A stretch of DNA of 32,731 nucleotides from a bacterium. GTDB taxonomy: Bacteria; Planctomycetota; Phycisphaerae; UBA1845. Each line of letters begins with the position of its first letter. Position 1 is the stretch's first letter. Positions 9,253 to 17,268 of the stretch are shown here, in pieces. Location of the stretch: the NCBI GenBank assembly GCA_024231775.1, contig JAAEQG010000742.1, forward strand, positions 1-32,731. Reading direction: 5' to 3'. A program made the position numbers and the translations under genes. The notes under the pieces are model-generated. The model saw only the letters and a list, made by a program, of their open reading frames with translations. It made no database searches and was not told the DNA's origin.

Positions 9253-10480
9253 ATGCAACTTCGAGATAAAGACATTCGTCATCATCTTTGGAAGACGTTT
9301 CAGTCTGCGCTTGCTGCGCTTGAGGACAGACCAATATCTGCGGCGATATGCAGGGGACTGGTGGGGGGACGCCCCCCCCCCTTCTCTGATGACTGACGAT
9401 CGGCTTCATGTCGTTGATGAAGCCATAGAGCAACAGAGCCTCTGCTGCTTCTTTGAGGACAAAGTGGTAGCGGGTCTGCCCCACCCTCGCTACTGCACAT
9501 CAGAAGACCTCGTCTCCGCGTTCAGGACGCAGATGGTCTCGTCTATCGCGGTCGCCGAGCCTATCGGTGCCGCGGAGTTTGATGAGGTCTATGAGCGGTT
9601 TATGCTTGCCGTTGACGCGTTCTGCGGCGAGGAGCACGTGTCTGAACCGATTCCAATCGTGACTAGCGGTCTTGCGAAGGGCGCTGCCGTAAACCCTGTT
9701 CGGTTCTGGGGTGGTGGCAGTTTTCTCACGGCTGATCGATTCCGCGTTTGGGTTGTTGGCAGCCTGCCGTACATGTACGACCCTGCATGTGAAGATCCCG
9801 GTTCTTGTGCGTCGCGGTGCGTTTATGTGTCGATCTGTGCGACTTGTACTAAGGATGCGTTCAGGAAGCTAACAGAGGAGTTGCCAGCAGTATTGCGCGT
9901 GCTGTTCTCGTCAGACGTGCTCGTTAATTGGAACGGCTGGCCCGAGGATTTTGGAGTGGCGCCCGCACTCATCGACATGTACTTCAGCAATGTAAAGACG
10001 AAGGACTCCATTGATAGACGCATCCGGAATGCAATCCAGTTACTTATCGACGCGGATTCTAACTGCAGCCGAGGCGTAAGTATCGCCCTCAACGTGGCGG
10101 CGTTGGAGGCGTTGTTGGGAGAAAGGACGGATAGTATTGCAGGTTCTCTCGCCGATAGCACTGCGGTCCTTCTGGAGCCGGACCTTAACTATCGGTCAAG
10201 AGCGGTCCGGCACATAAAACAACTCTATCACATACGTTCACGGGTGCTGCATGGACAGCAGCTTGAAGGGGAAGTAGGGATCCTGTCTGATGCACGACAG
10301 GTAGTCTCCGGGGCGATGAGGGCTATTGTCGAGAGATGTCAGTTCATGAGGCGAATCGACCAAACCCCTGAGAGGCCAAGCGACTTGCTGAAAGAGCTGA
10401 AGGAGAGCAAGTTCGGCGGTGGCCCACCGGCGGGTGTCTCTGAGTCTTCGGTTACCGGGTTATGGAGGCACGCGCCGTAG
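9253..10480 (+). pseudogene. HEPN (Apea-like) domain protein, frame-disrupted at a C10 tract (phase-off allele, true pseudogene or homopolymer error)
   Basis: Frame 1 ORF from ATG 9253 (MQLRDKDIRHHLWKTFQSALAALEDRPISAAICRGLVGGRPPPFSDD*) runs into a C10 tract; frame 2 then encodes the remainder (SLMTDDRLHVVDEAIEQQ...). C-terminal HEPN-like helices with R-x4-H (RSRVLHG, 10235-10252). Confidence 0.6.
9372..9381 (+). repeat. Homopolymeric C10 tract in the HEPN gene
   Basis: GGGGGG ACG CCCCCCCCCC at 9363-9381. Confidence 0.95.
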
Positions 10481-10489
10481 GCCACGGAT

Positions 10490-10512
10490 TCGAAACGAGG
10501 ACGTAGCTCTTT
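10490..10512 (-). repeat. Inverted copy 3 of the flanking repeat (right flank of HEPN locus)
   Basis: TCGAAACGAGGACGTAGCTCTTT is the exact reverse complement of 9046-9068. Confidence 0.9.
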
Positions 10513-10528
10513 CTTGACGCGGGTTGCA

Positions 10529-10557
10529 CTCCGCTCCCTCACGGTCGCGGCTCGGTT
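10529..10557. repeat. Dispersed repeat family A, copy 1
   Basis: CTCCGCTCCCTCACGGTCGCGGCTCGGTT; identical 29-mer at 17176 and 22393. Confidence 0.9.
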
Positions 10558-10607
10558 TGTGGCTCGCTTGCGTTCCGCGGTCCACGGAGGGCACGTCGAA
10601 TCTCGGG

Positions 10608-13598
10608 CTACTTGCGCACCGTGGGCGTGATCTGCAGCTTGACCTGCTTGTCGTCGCGCAGGACCACGATCGAGACCGCCTGGTCGGGCTTAACGGCGTT
10701 GAGCACGACCGAGTAGTCCTCCAGGCTGCGGATCTCCTGGCCGGCGAACTCGATGATGATGTCACCGCCCTGGAGCCCCGCCTTCTGGGCGGGGCTGTCG
10801 CCACTTACGCCGCTGATCTTCATTCCGGCGACGTTGCCGGCGGCGAAGTCAGGGACCGTGCCGGTGAAGATGCGCCGGCGACCTCCACCGCCGCCCTTGG
10901 GAGTGGCTCGTTTGACCTCGGCGTATGCCGGGGAGGTGGCACGTTGGACGAGTTCGATTCCCAGCTCCCGGGCGAAGCGGGCGATTCGAGTCATGCCCAG
11001 GTAGTTCAGCGTATCCGCATCGTCGGTGGGGCGGTTGTAGTCGTCGTGGATGTCGGTGAACATCGAGAGCACGGGTACTCCCGCGGGGTAGAACGCCGTG
11101 GTGTCGGTGGGGAGGTAGGGATCGTCCTGCAGTGACAGATTCAGCGGAACACGGACGTTGATCCTCTCTATCCAGGAGCGCCACTGCGGCGACGACCCCA
11201 CCGCCTGGACCAGCAGCTTGCCCGCCTGCATGCGCCCGACCATGTCGAAGTTGACGTAGGCTTTGATCCGGTCGAGCGGGCAGGGAGCGTGCTGGGCGAA
11301 GTACGAAGATCCGATGATCCCGATCTCCTCACCAGACCAGCAGGCGAAGATCGTCCCGCGCCGGGGCTGATGATCGCCTGCTTGCTGGTGGGCCTGGGCG
11401 AGCGCCGCAGCCAGTTCGAGCACGGTCGCGGTCCCCGAGGCGTTGTCGTCCGCCCCGTTGTGGATCTGTCCTTCCTCGCCCGCCAGCGCTCGCGAGCCGC
11501 CCGCCTCTCCGTGGCCGATGTGGTCGTAGTGGGCGCCGAACACGATGAACTCGTCAGCCCGTTCGTCGTCGCCGGTACCGGGCAACATGCCGACGACGTT
11601 GCGGCAGCGACCTTCGCGCCGTTCGAGATGCATGGTCGGCCCGACGTATGTCTTGGTGACGCCCTTGAAGTCGTCGGGGATGCTCCCGGTGTCCAGCAGG
11701 GTCTGCCATTCGCCCAGGTTCTTACCGCTCTGCTGGAGCAGGCGATTGGCGGCATCGACCGTCAGGCAAGCCGCCACAATGCCCGCGTCACTTGCGGAAC
11801 GCGAAAGGGACAACAGCTCGCCGGCGCCGGGGGTGTTCGGCCCGACGACCAGCAGGAAACCGGTGGCGCCGTGCTGCTTGGCTTGCATGGCTTTGTAGCG
11901 GGGGTTGCTGTACAGGCCGTACCGGATGCGCTGCTCGGTCTCAAGCTTCTGCGGTACGTCGTCCAGCACCAGGACGATCTTCCCGGCGACGTCCAACCCC
12001 GCGTATGAATCGTACTTACCCTGGCCTTTCTCTTCGGGGACCACCAAGCCGTACCCGACGAAGACCAACTCGCTATGCACCGCGGCGTTGGCGGTGAAGG
12101 ACAGCGGTCGAAAGTCCTGCTCGGGGGTCAGCGGATCGAACGTCGTCGCGTGGGGGTTGTCGGTGAATCCCAACTCGTTCTTCTCGGGGATCATCTCCAC
12201 GCCCTGGGGGAAGGGGAACTCCTGGAAGTAGCTCCCGTTGTCGCCCAAGGGTATCAGCCCGGCTTCCTTGAACCGTGCGGCGATGTATTCCCCCGCCGCG
12301 TTCACACCCTTGGTCCCGGTCATGCGCCCTTCCAAAGCGTCCGCCGCGAGGAAGCTGACGTGAGCGTAGAGATCGTTGCTGGTGATTGCGGGCTTGAGGT
12401 CGCCCTTGGCCTTGGGCGGCGGACCCGCTTCCCAGCCGCCGTTGGGTACATGGGCGGAGGATTCGGGTTCGGGAGTCCCGCGCGACGGCGCGGCGCGCAC
12501 TGCTGCGAGGGCTGCTTGGTGGTCCCAGTCAGCCAGGAAGAGTTGGGCGCGGCCGCGTCCCGGGGTGTTTCGTCCGCTAGTCCAACTGAAGGTCTTACCG
12601 CCCGGAGCGAACACCGGCAGGCCGTCAAAGCCGTCCGTGTGGGTCACGCGCACCGGTTGCTTCTCTCCGGATGCGGCGGCGATGTAGATCTCGAAGTTGG
12701 CGAACCCCAGTTTGTTCGAGCCGAACGCGAAGTAGTCACCCGAGGGGTGCATGTACGGAGCCCAGGACATGCACTTGAAGTCGGTCAACTTGCGGCGGTC
12801 GCTACCGTCCAGCTTCATCGTATAGACGTCGCAGAGCAATCCGTTCTCTTCGAAATGACGCCAGATGATCCGCCGGCCATCGGGGGTGAAGAACGGCCCG
12901 CCGTCCTCGCCAGGCCACTCGGTCAACCGGCGCTGCTGCGAACCGTCCGCGTTCATCAGGTATATCTCGCAGAAGTGCGCGGGTGAGCGCTCGAAGCGAG
13001 CCTGATCCTCCGGCGACATCTGGTCCGTGGGATAGACCTGGCGGTTGGAGGCGAAGACGATCAGCTCGCCGTCCGGCGAGTAGGCACACTCCGCGTCATA
13101 TCCGAGAGTCTCGGTGAGGCGGAGGGGGTTACGCCCGCGGGAGTCGGTGGCGAAGATGTCGTAGTGTTCGTCGTAGTCCCAGCGACGGCGCTCCCGGGTG
13201 GGGTTGTTCCGTTCCGCGTATTCCTCTTTCTGTTTGTCGCGGGCTCGGGGATCGAGGTGGGTCGAAGCGAAGAGCACCTGGTCGGTCCCCGGACGGAAGA
13301 ACGAGCACGTCGTCCGTCCGAATCCGGGGGAGATCAGACGGACCCGCCCGGTGGTCAGATCGAGCGTGTGGATCTGGAAGAACGGGTTTCCCGGATAGCG
13401 CTCGCTCTGGAAGATCAAGTGCGCTCCGTCCGGTGAGAAGTAGCCCTCGCCGGCGCGCCGCCCCTCGAACGTCAGTTGCCGCGCCTGGGTGATGAAGCGG
13501 TCGGACGCAACCGTTTCCGCCGCGAAGCTCCCGGCGGTTGCGCCGAAGGTCATCGCCCAGACCGTACCGATCATCAACCGTTGCCACTGGATGTACAC
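10608..13598 (-). CDS. Secreted M28-family metallopeptidase with N-terminal TolB/PD40-like propeller repeats and C-terminal PDZ domain
   Basis: Repeated YFSPDGAHLIFQSER / AYSPDGELIVFASNR / FFTPDGRRIIWRH; GAHYDHIG, NGADDNASGTA, WSGEEIGIIGS M28 motifs; C-terminal PDZ GVSGDSPAQKAGLQGGDIIIEFAGQEI. Confidence 0.92.
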   Translation of the reverse strand: MYIQWQRLMIGTVWAMTFGATAGSFAAETVASDRFITQARQLTFEGRRAGEGYFSPDGAHLIFQSERYPGNPFFQIHTLDLTTGRVRLISPGFGRTTCSFFRPGTDQVLFASTHLDPRARDKQKEEYAERNNPTRERRRWDYDEHYDIFATDSRGRNPLRLTETLGYDAECAYSPDGELIVFASNRQVYPTDQMSPEDQARFERSPAHFCEIYLMNADGSQQRRLTEWPGEDGGPFFTPDGRRIIWRHFEENGLLCDVYTMKLDGSDRRKLTDFKCMSWAPYMHPSGDYFAFGSNKLGFANFEIYIAAASGEKQPVRVTHTDGFDGLPVFAPGGKTFSWTSGRNTPGRGRAQLFLADWDHQAALAAVRAAPSRGTPEPESSAHVPNGGWEAGPPPKAKGDLKPAITSNDLYAHVSFLAADALEGRMTGTKGVNAAGEYIAARFKEAGLIPLGDNGSYFQEFPFPQGVEMIPEKNELGFTDNPHATTFDPLTPEQDFRPLSFTANAAVHSELVFVGYGLVVPEEKGQGKYDSYAGLDVAGKIVLVLDDVPQKLETEQRIRYGLYSNPRYKAMQAKQHGATGFLLVVGPNTPGAGELLSLSRSASDAGIVAACLTVDAANRLLQQSGKNLGEWQTLLDTGSIPDDFKGVTKTYVGPTMHLERREGRCRNVVGMLPGTGDDERADEFIVFGAHYDHIGHGEAGGSRALAGEEGQIHNGADDNASGTATVLELAAALAQAHQQAGDHQPRRGTIFACWSGEEIGIIGSSYFAQHAPCPLDRIKAYVNFDMVGRMQAGKLLVQAVGSSPQWRSWIERINVRVPLNLSLQDDPYLPTDTTAFYPAGVPVLSMFTDIHDDYNRPTDDADTLNYLGMTRIARFARELGIELVQRATSPAYAEVKRATPKGGGGGRRRIFTGTVPDFAAGNVAGMKISGVSGDSPAQKAGLQGGDIIIEFAGQEIRSLEDYSVVLNAVKPDQAVSIVVLRDDKQVKLQITPTVRK

Positions 13599-13895
13599 AG
13601 GCTCACCTCCTCGTCAGTCCCACGCCGTGGGCGTTTTGCGTTCGTAACGCCGCCCGCGTCTCGATGCGTTCATGGAGACGGGGGCAGCAGCCGGCCGGAT
13701 CGAACGGTGCAAGTGACTCGATTTCCGCGGGGCCGTCAAGGTGAGTATCGGTGGGGGGACGTCGATGGCGTGCCCGGTGGAGGTCTGCTAGACTTGCTCG
13801 CCGGTCTGGTGAAGGCGTCGTGGGGGGCTTGCTCCGCGGGTACGAAGCGCCGTACCTGCTCGCGGAGGCTGTGGCTGGACGAATAGAGACATCGC

Positions 13896-14420
13896 GTGGA
13901 CGTGTGCGGAATCGATCCCGGGTTGAACATTACCGGATACGGCCTGCTCCGGTCCGGCGGCGGCGGTCTTTCGGTGGTGGATGCGGGGGTGTGTCGGTCG
14001 TCGGCCAGTGATCCGCTGGAGCGGCGCCTGGCGGATATCGAGGCGGATGTCGCTGAGCTGTTCACCCAGCATTCCCCGGCGGTGGTCGCGGTCGAGAAGC
14101 TCTACGCCCACTACAAGCATCCTCGAACGGCGGTGGTGATGGGTCACGTGCGTGGCGTGATTCTGGCGGCGGCAGCTCGGTGTGGGATCGAGGTTCGCGG
14201 GTACAACGCCACCCAGATCAAGCGCTACCTCACCGGAAACGGGCGGGCGAGCAAGCGCCAGGTGCAGCAGGCGGTGATGCGCGAACTTCGGTTGGCTACG
14301 CTTCCCGAACCGGCGGACGTCGCCGATGCTCTCGCTGTGGCGCTTTGTTGCGCCGGAGATGTATTCGCAAACCCTGAGAGGGGGAGCGACACCGTATCTA
14401 CGCGCACCGCACGGGTTTGA
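13896..14420 (+). CDS. ruvC: Holliday junction endodeoxyribonuclease RuvC
   Basis: GTG start; DVCGIDPGLNITGYGLL, VEKLYAHYKHPRTAVVMGHVRGVILAAA, DVADALAVALC. Confidence 0.95.
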   Translation: MDVCGIDPGLNITGYGLLRSGGGGLSVVDAGVCRSSASDPLERRLADIEADVAELFTQHSPAVVAVEKLYAHYKHPRTAVVMGHVRGVILAAAARCGIEVRGYNATQIKRYLTGNGRASKRQVQQAVMRELRLATLPEPADVADALAVALCCAGDVFANPERGSDTVSTRTARV

Positions 14421-14457
14421 ACAAGCGACCGCGGTGCGCGGGCGCGGGGCGGACTTT

Positions 14458-15090
14458 ATGATCGTACGCATCACTGGAATCGTAGCCGACGTGTATGAGG
14501 ATCACGTGGTCCTGGATCGCGATGGTCTGGCCCGCGAGGTGCTTGTGCCTCACTACGCCGTCGGTGAGTTAGCGGCCTGCCGCGGTCGCGAGGTTACACT
14601 GCATACGCTCGAGTACCTGGAGGGTAACCAGTCCACGGGCAATCTCACCCCGCGTCTGGTGGGTTTCGCCTATCCGGACGACAAGCGGTTCTTCGTACGC
14701 TTCATATCGGTGAAGGGTATCGGTCTGCGGAAGGCGCTCAAAGCCCTGGCTGAGCCGGTGACCCGCATCGCCGCGTCGATCAAGAACGCGGACACCAAGG
14801 CCCTGACCCGCCTGCCGGGTATCGGCACCCGCGCAGCCCAACTCATCGTCGCCGAGCTACGCGGCAAGATAGACGAGTTCGTCCATGGCGCCGACGTCGT
14901 CTCCGCCGAGGATCTCGCCGGCCTCACCTCTCAGCAGAAGGACGCTCTCGACGTGCTGGTGGCTTGGGGAGACGCGCGCCAGGACGCTGAGAGGTGGCTG
15001 CAACGCGCCGCCCAGATTCACCCGGAGATCGAATCGCCCGACGAATGGGTCCGCGCCGCCTATCGGATCAAGACCGGTACGGAAACATAG
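14458..15090 (+). CDS. ruvA: Holliday junction helicase subunit RuvA
   Basis: ATG 14458; OB-fold N-terminus MIVRITGIVADVYEDHVVLD, HhH motifs FISVKGIGLRKALKAL and LTRLPGIGTRAAQLIVAELRGKI. Confidence 0.93.
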   Translation: MIVRITGIVADVYEDHVVLDRDGLAREVLVPHYAVGELAACRGREVTLHTLEYLEGNQSTGNLTPRLVGFAYPDDKRFFVRFISVKGIGLRKALKALAEPVTRIAASIKNADTKALTRLPGIGTRAAQLIVAELRGKIDEFVHGADVVSAEDLAGLTSQQKDALDVLVAWGDARQDAERWLQRAAQIHPEIESPDEWVRAAYRIKTGTET

Positions 15091-15145
15091 CCCGCCCCGT
15101 GTCGTTCCTTACTTGTTGAATTGCTGGTGAGACGTGGCTCCGGAG

Positions 15146-15967
15146 CTATCCAACGCCGTCGGCCAGCCCTTCGACGAACTGGGCTACGGATTCGACGATG
15201 GCGTCGCGGGGTTGGCCGGCATCCAGGGCATCGGTGATTCGGCGTACGATGGCGCTGCCGACGATGGCGCCGTCGGCAACCGTACACACCTGACGAACGT
15301 GCTCGGCGGTGCCGATCCCGAAGCCCACGCAGACCGGTAGGCTGCTGACCGCGCGCAGGTGCTCCACGCGGGTCCGCAGATCGTGGGGCAGCTCGTCGCG
15401 CTCTCCGGTGATGCCCCGGGTTGACACCAGGTAGACGAACCCGGAACTGCGCCGGGCGATCTCCTCCGCCCGGGCGGCTGGGGTGGTGGGGGCGACCAGC
15501 ATGACGTGCCGCAGCTGGTGGGCCGCGGCGGAGGCGCCAAGGTCAGACGATTCTTCATAGGGGATGTCCGGGATAATCAGTCCGTCGAACCCGGCGTCCG
15601 CCGCCCGGTGTACGAATGCTTCCGTCCCCACGCGCCGGACGATCGAGAACGACACCATCGCTACGAGGGCGGCTTGCACCTGAGACCGCAGTGCCGCCAC
15701 CATCTCGAAGAGCTGCTCGGTCTTCTGACCGCCCTCCAGGACACGATAGAACGAGTCTTGGATCACCGGGCCGTCGGCGATGGAGTCTGAGTAAGGGAAC
15801 CCGATTTCCACCGCCGCGACTCCACGCCGATCGAATCGGCGGATCCACTCCGCAGTGGCGTCGAGGTCGGGATAGCCCCCGGTCAGATAGGGCATCAAGG
15901 CACCATGGCCGGCGGCAGCCGTCAGGCGAAGGTCGATTCGATTAGCGCCGTTTGCTTCGGTTGACAT
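15146..15967 (-). CDS. trpA: Tryptophan synthase alpha chain
   Basis: LMPYLTGGYPDLDAT, VEIGFPYSDSIADGPVIQ, GLIIPDIPYEES, FVYLVSTRGITGER, VCVGFGIGTAEHV, GAIVGSAIV. Confidence 0.95.
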   Translation of the reverse strand: MSTEANGANRIDLRLTAAAGHGALMPYLTGGYPDLDATAEWIRRFDRRGVAAVEIGFPYSDSIADGPVIQDSFYRVLEGGQKTEQLFEMVAALRSQVQAALVAMVSFSIVRRVGTEAFVHRAADAGFDGLIIPDIPYEESSDLGASAAAHQLRHVMLVAPTTPAARAEEIARRSSGFVYLVSTRGITGERDELPHDLRTRVEHLRAVSSLPVCVGFGIGTAEHVRQVCTVADGAIVGSAIVRRITDALDAGQPRDAIVESVAQFVEGLADGVG

Positions 15968-16192
15968 GGGCGCAGACTATACCTCGGGTCAAGAAAAAAA
16001 TCTTCACAATGTGGCAATCGGCGGGCCATGCCGCCACCGCACCCCAGGGAAGATCATAACATCCTTGTTCAACGGGGGTAGCGCGCCACCGCCCCGACGT
16101 CTCCGACGCTCGGTGATCGGGCACTATTCGGATCGCCTCCGGCACACACTTTGCGGGGGCCATCAATACTTGCGCAAGAAATATATTTCGCT

Positions 16193-16221
16193 TTGGTCAG
16201 CGTGTTGGTCGATGGTAAAAT
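16193..16221 (+). promoter_or_regulatory. Putative sigma70 promoter of the structured ncRNA
   Basis: TTGGTC - 17 nt - TAAAAT; predicted +1 falls at about 16228, the first base of the closing stem. Confidence 0.5.
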
Positions 16222-16227
16222 GCGGTA

Positions 16228-16433
16228 GCCCAATGAAGATTCTGCCATGCTCGTCAGGGAGAACACATTGGTTGAGCCGTAGAGCGAACCCAGGGAGATC
16301 GTTGACACGGCGCTGAACGACGTACCGACTCGATAGGGTCGGCGGTCCGAGCGGCTGGCGGTCACCCACCTATAAGCGAGGTTCGACAATCCTCTCCCAA
16401 CGGCATTGCGGTGGTCTCTTCACCACATTGGGC
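16228..16433 (+). ncRNA. ssrS: Rod-shaped structured RNA, 6S RNA candidate
   Basis: Closing stem GCCCAATG (16228-16235)/CATTGGGC (16426-16433), CTGCCATGC (16242-16250)/GCATTGCGG (16403-16411), GGGAGA (16257-16262)/TCTCCC (16393-16398), ATTG(G)TTGAG (16267-16276)/TTCGACAAT (16382-16390), apical CCGAC/GTCGG (16325-16342); promoter upstream and terminator downstream. Confidence 0.55.
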
Positions 16434-16441
16434 GATCTGAG

Positions 16442-16479
16442 GCGGGCTTACCGTTTTAACGGATAAAGCCCGCTTTTTT
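16442..16479 (+). terminator. Rho-independent terminator
   Basis: GCGGGCTT accgttttaacggata AAGCCCGC TTTTTT. Confidence 0.85.
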
Positions 16480-16671
16480 AACGGTTCTCTTCCCGAGAAG
16501 TTAGTGGATCCGGCGAGGGCGAAGCCCTGGCGGGAGGCCCAGGCTCCGATGGGGCAGAATGAACGTGCTACCCGAGCTTCGACGGTGGGTGATTAAGACC
16601 CTGCGGACCGGGCAGGTGGCACACCCGCCCGGTCCGTCGAAGTGCATCGCCCCGGAGGGGCGCATGGCTGT

Positions 16672-16702
16672 AGCCAGGGGTGAAGCGCAGCGCAACCCCT
16701 GG
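16672..16702. repeat. Dispersed repeat family B, copy 1
   Basis: AGCCAGGGGTGAAGCGCAGCGCAACCCCTGG; two substitutions from the copy at 26595-26625; CCAGGGGT/ACCCCTGG stem. Confidence 0.82.
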
Positions 16703-16851
16703 AAACTGAACCACCCAACGCACCCGCCCCGGCAGGGGTGGTGGACGGCGAGCGCACGAAGTTTCCGGGAAGACAAACCGAATCCGCGTACGCAGCATTC
16801 GACATGTGCCCGTGCCCTTTCGGGGCACCGAGAGGGTCAGGGTGTTCTGGT

Positions 16852-16906
16852 CCAGGGGTTCCCCCTTGACTTGCGGCACAGCCGCAAGTCAAGGATTCAC
16901 CCCTGG
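16852..16906. repeat. Nested hairpin related to family B
   Basis: Outer CCAGGGGT/ACCCCTGG; inner perfect 14-bp stem CCTTGACTTGCGGC-ACA-GCCGCAAGTCAAGG (16864-16894). Confidence 0.8.
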
Positions 16907-17111
16907 CTAAATGCCTTGGCCCCGATTTGAGCATCTTCGTGGCCATTCTGTCCCCACCTGGAGATCCGCCCGTGGGTCGGATCAACGAGATGGGGCACCC
17001 GGCGCGACGATGACGCACGGGCAAACGAGCTTGCCCATGTCACCCGCCGGAAGAGGGCGGAACGCAACCGATGAAGTCCAATCGGAACGCCCGAGCCGCG
17101 CAAGCCCCCAC

Positions 17112-17128
17112 CCTTTGTTGAACAAAGG
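17112..17128. repeat. Short hairpin within the repeat mosaic
   Basis: CCTTTGTT-G-AACAAAGG, flanked by GCCCC...GGGGC. Confidence 0.6.
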
Positions 17129-17153
17129 ACGGGGCACCCGGGCGGTTCTTTTG

Positions 17154-17226
17154 CGGGAACGTTCGTCTCCGGCATCTCCGCTCCCTCACGGTCGCGGCTC
17201 GGTTCAGTAGACGCCCTCGGCACCCG
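17154..17226. repeat. Dispersed repeat family A, copy 2
   Basis: GGGAACGTTCGTCTCCGGCATCTCCGCTCCCTCACGGTCGCGGCTCGGTTCAGTAGACGCCCTCGGCACCCG; closely similar to 22371-22444. Confidence 0.88.
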
Positions 17227-17268
17227 ATCACAGTCATCCCGGACCCGGCATCATGCCAAGTGCAGTCT

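Noticed and set aside
16228-16479. tmRNA, SRP RNA or RNase P RNA identity for the structured RNA
   Set aside because: No CCA-type tRNA-like end or tag ORF, no GGAAG...GCAGC SRP helix 8 signature, and no GAGGAAAGTCC / ACAGAA RNase P motifs; 6S fits better by shape.
16559-16930. 123-aa ORF (and overlapping minus ORFs) in the repeat mosaic
   Set aside because: Composed entirely of repeat translations; not a credible protein.
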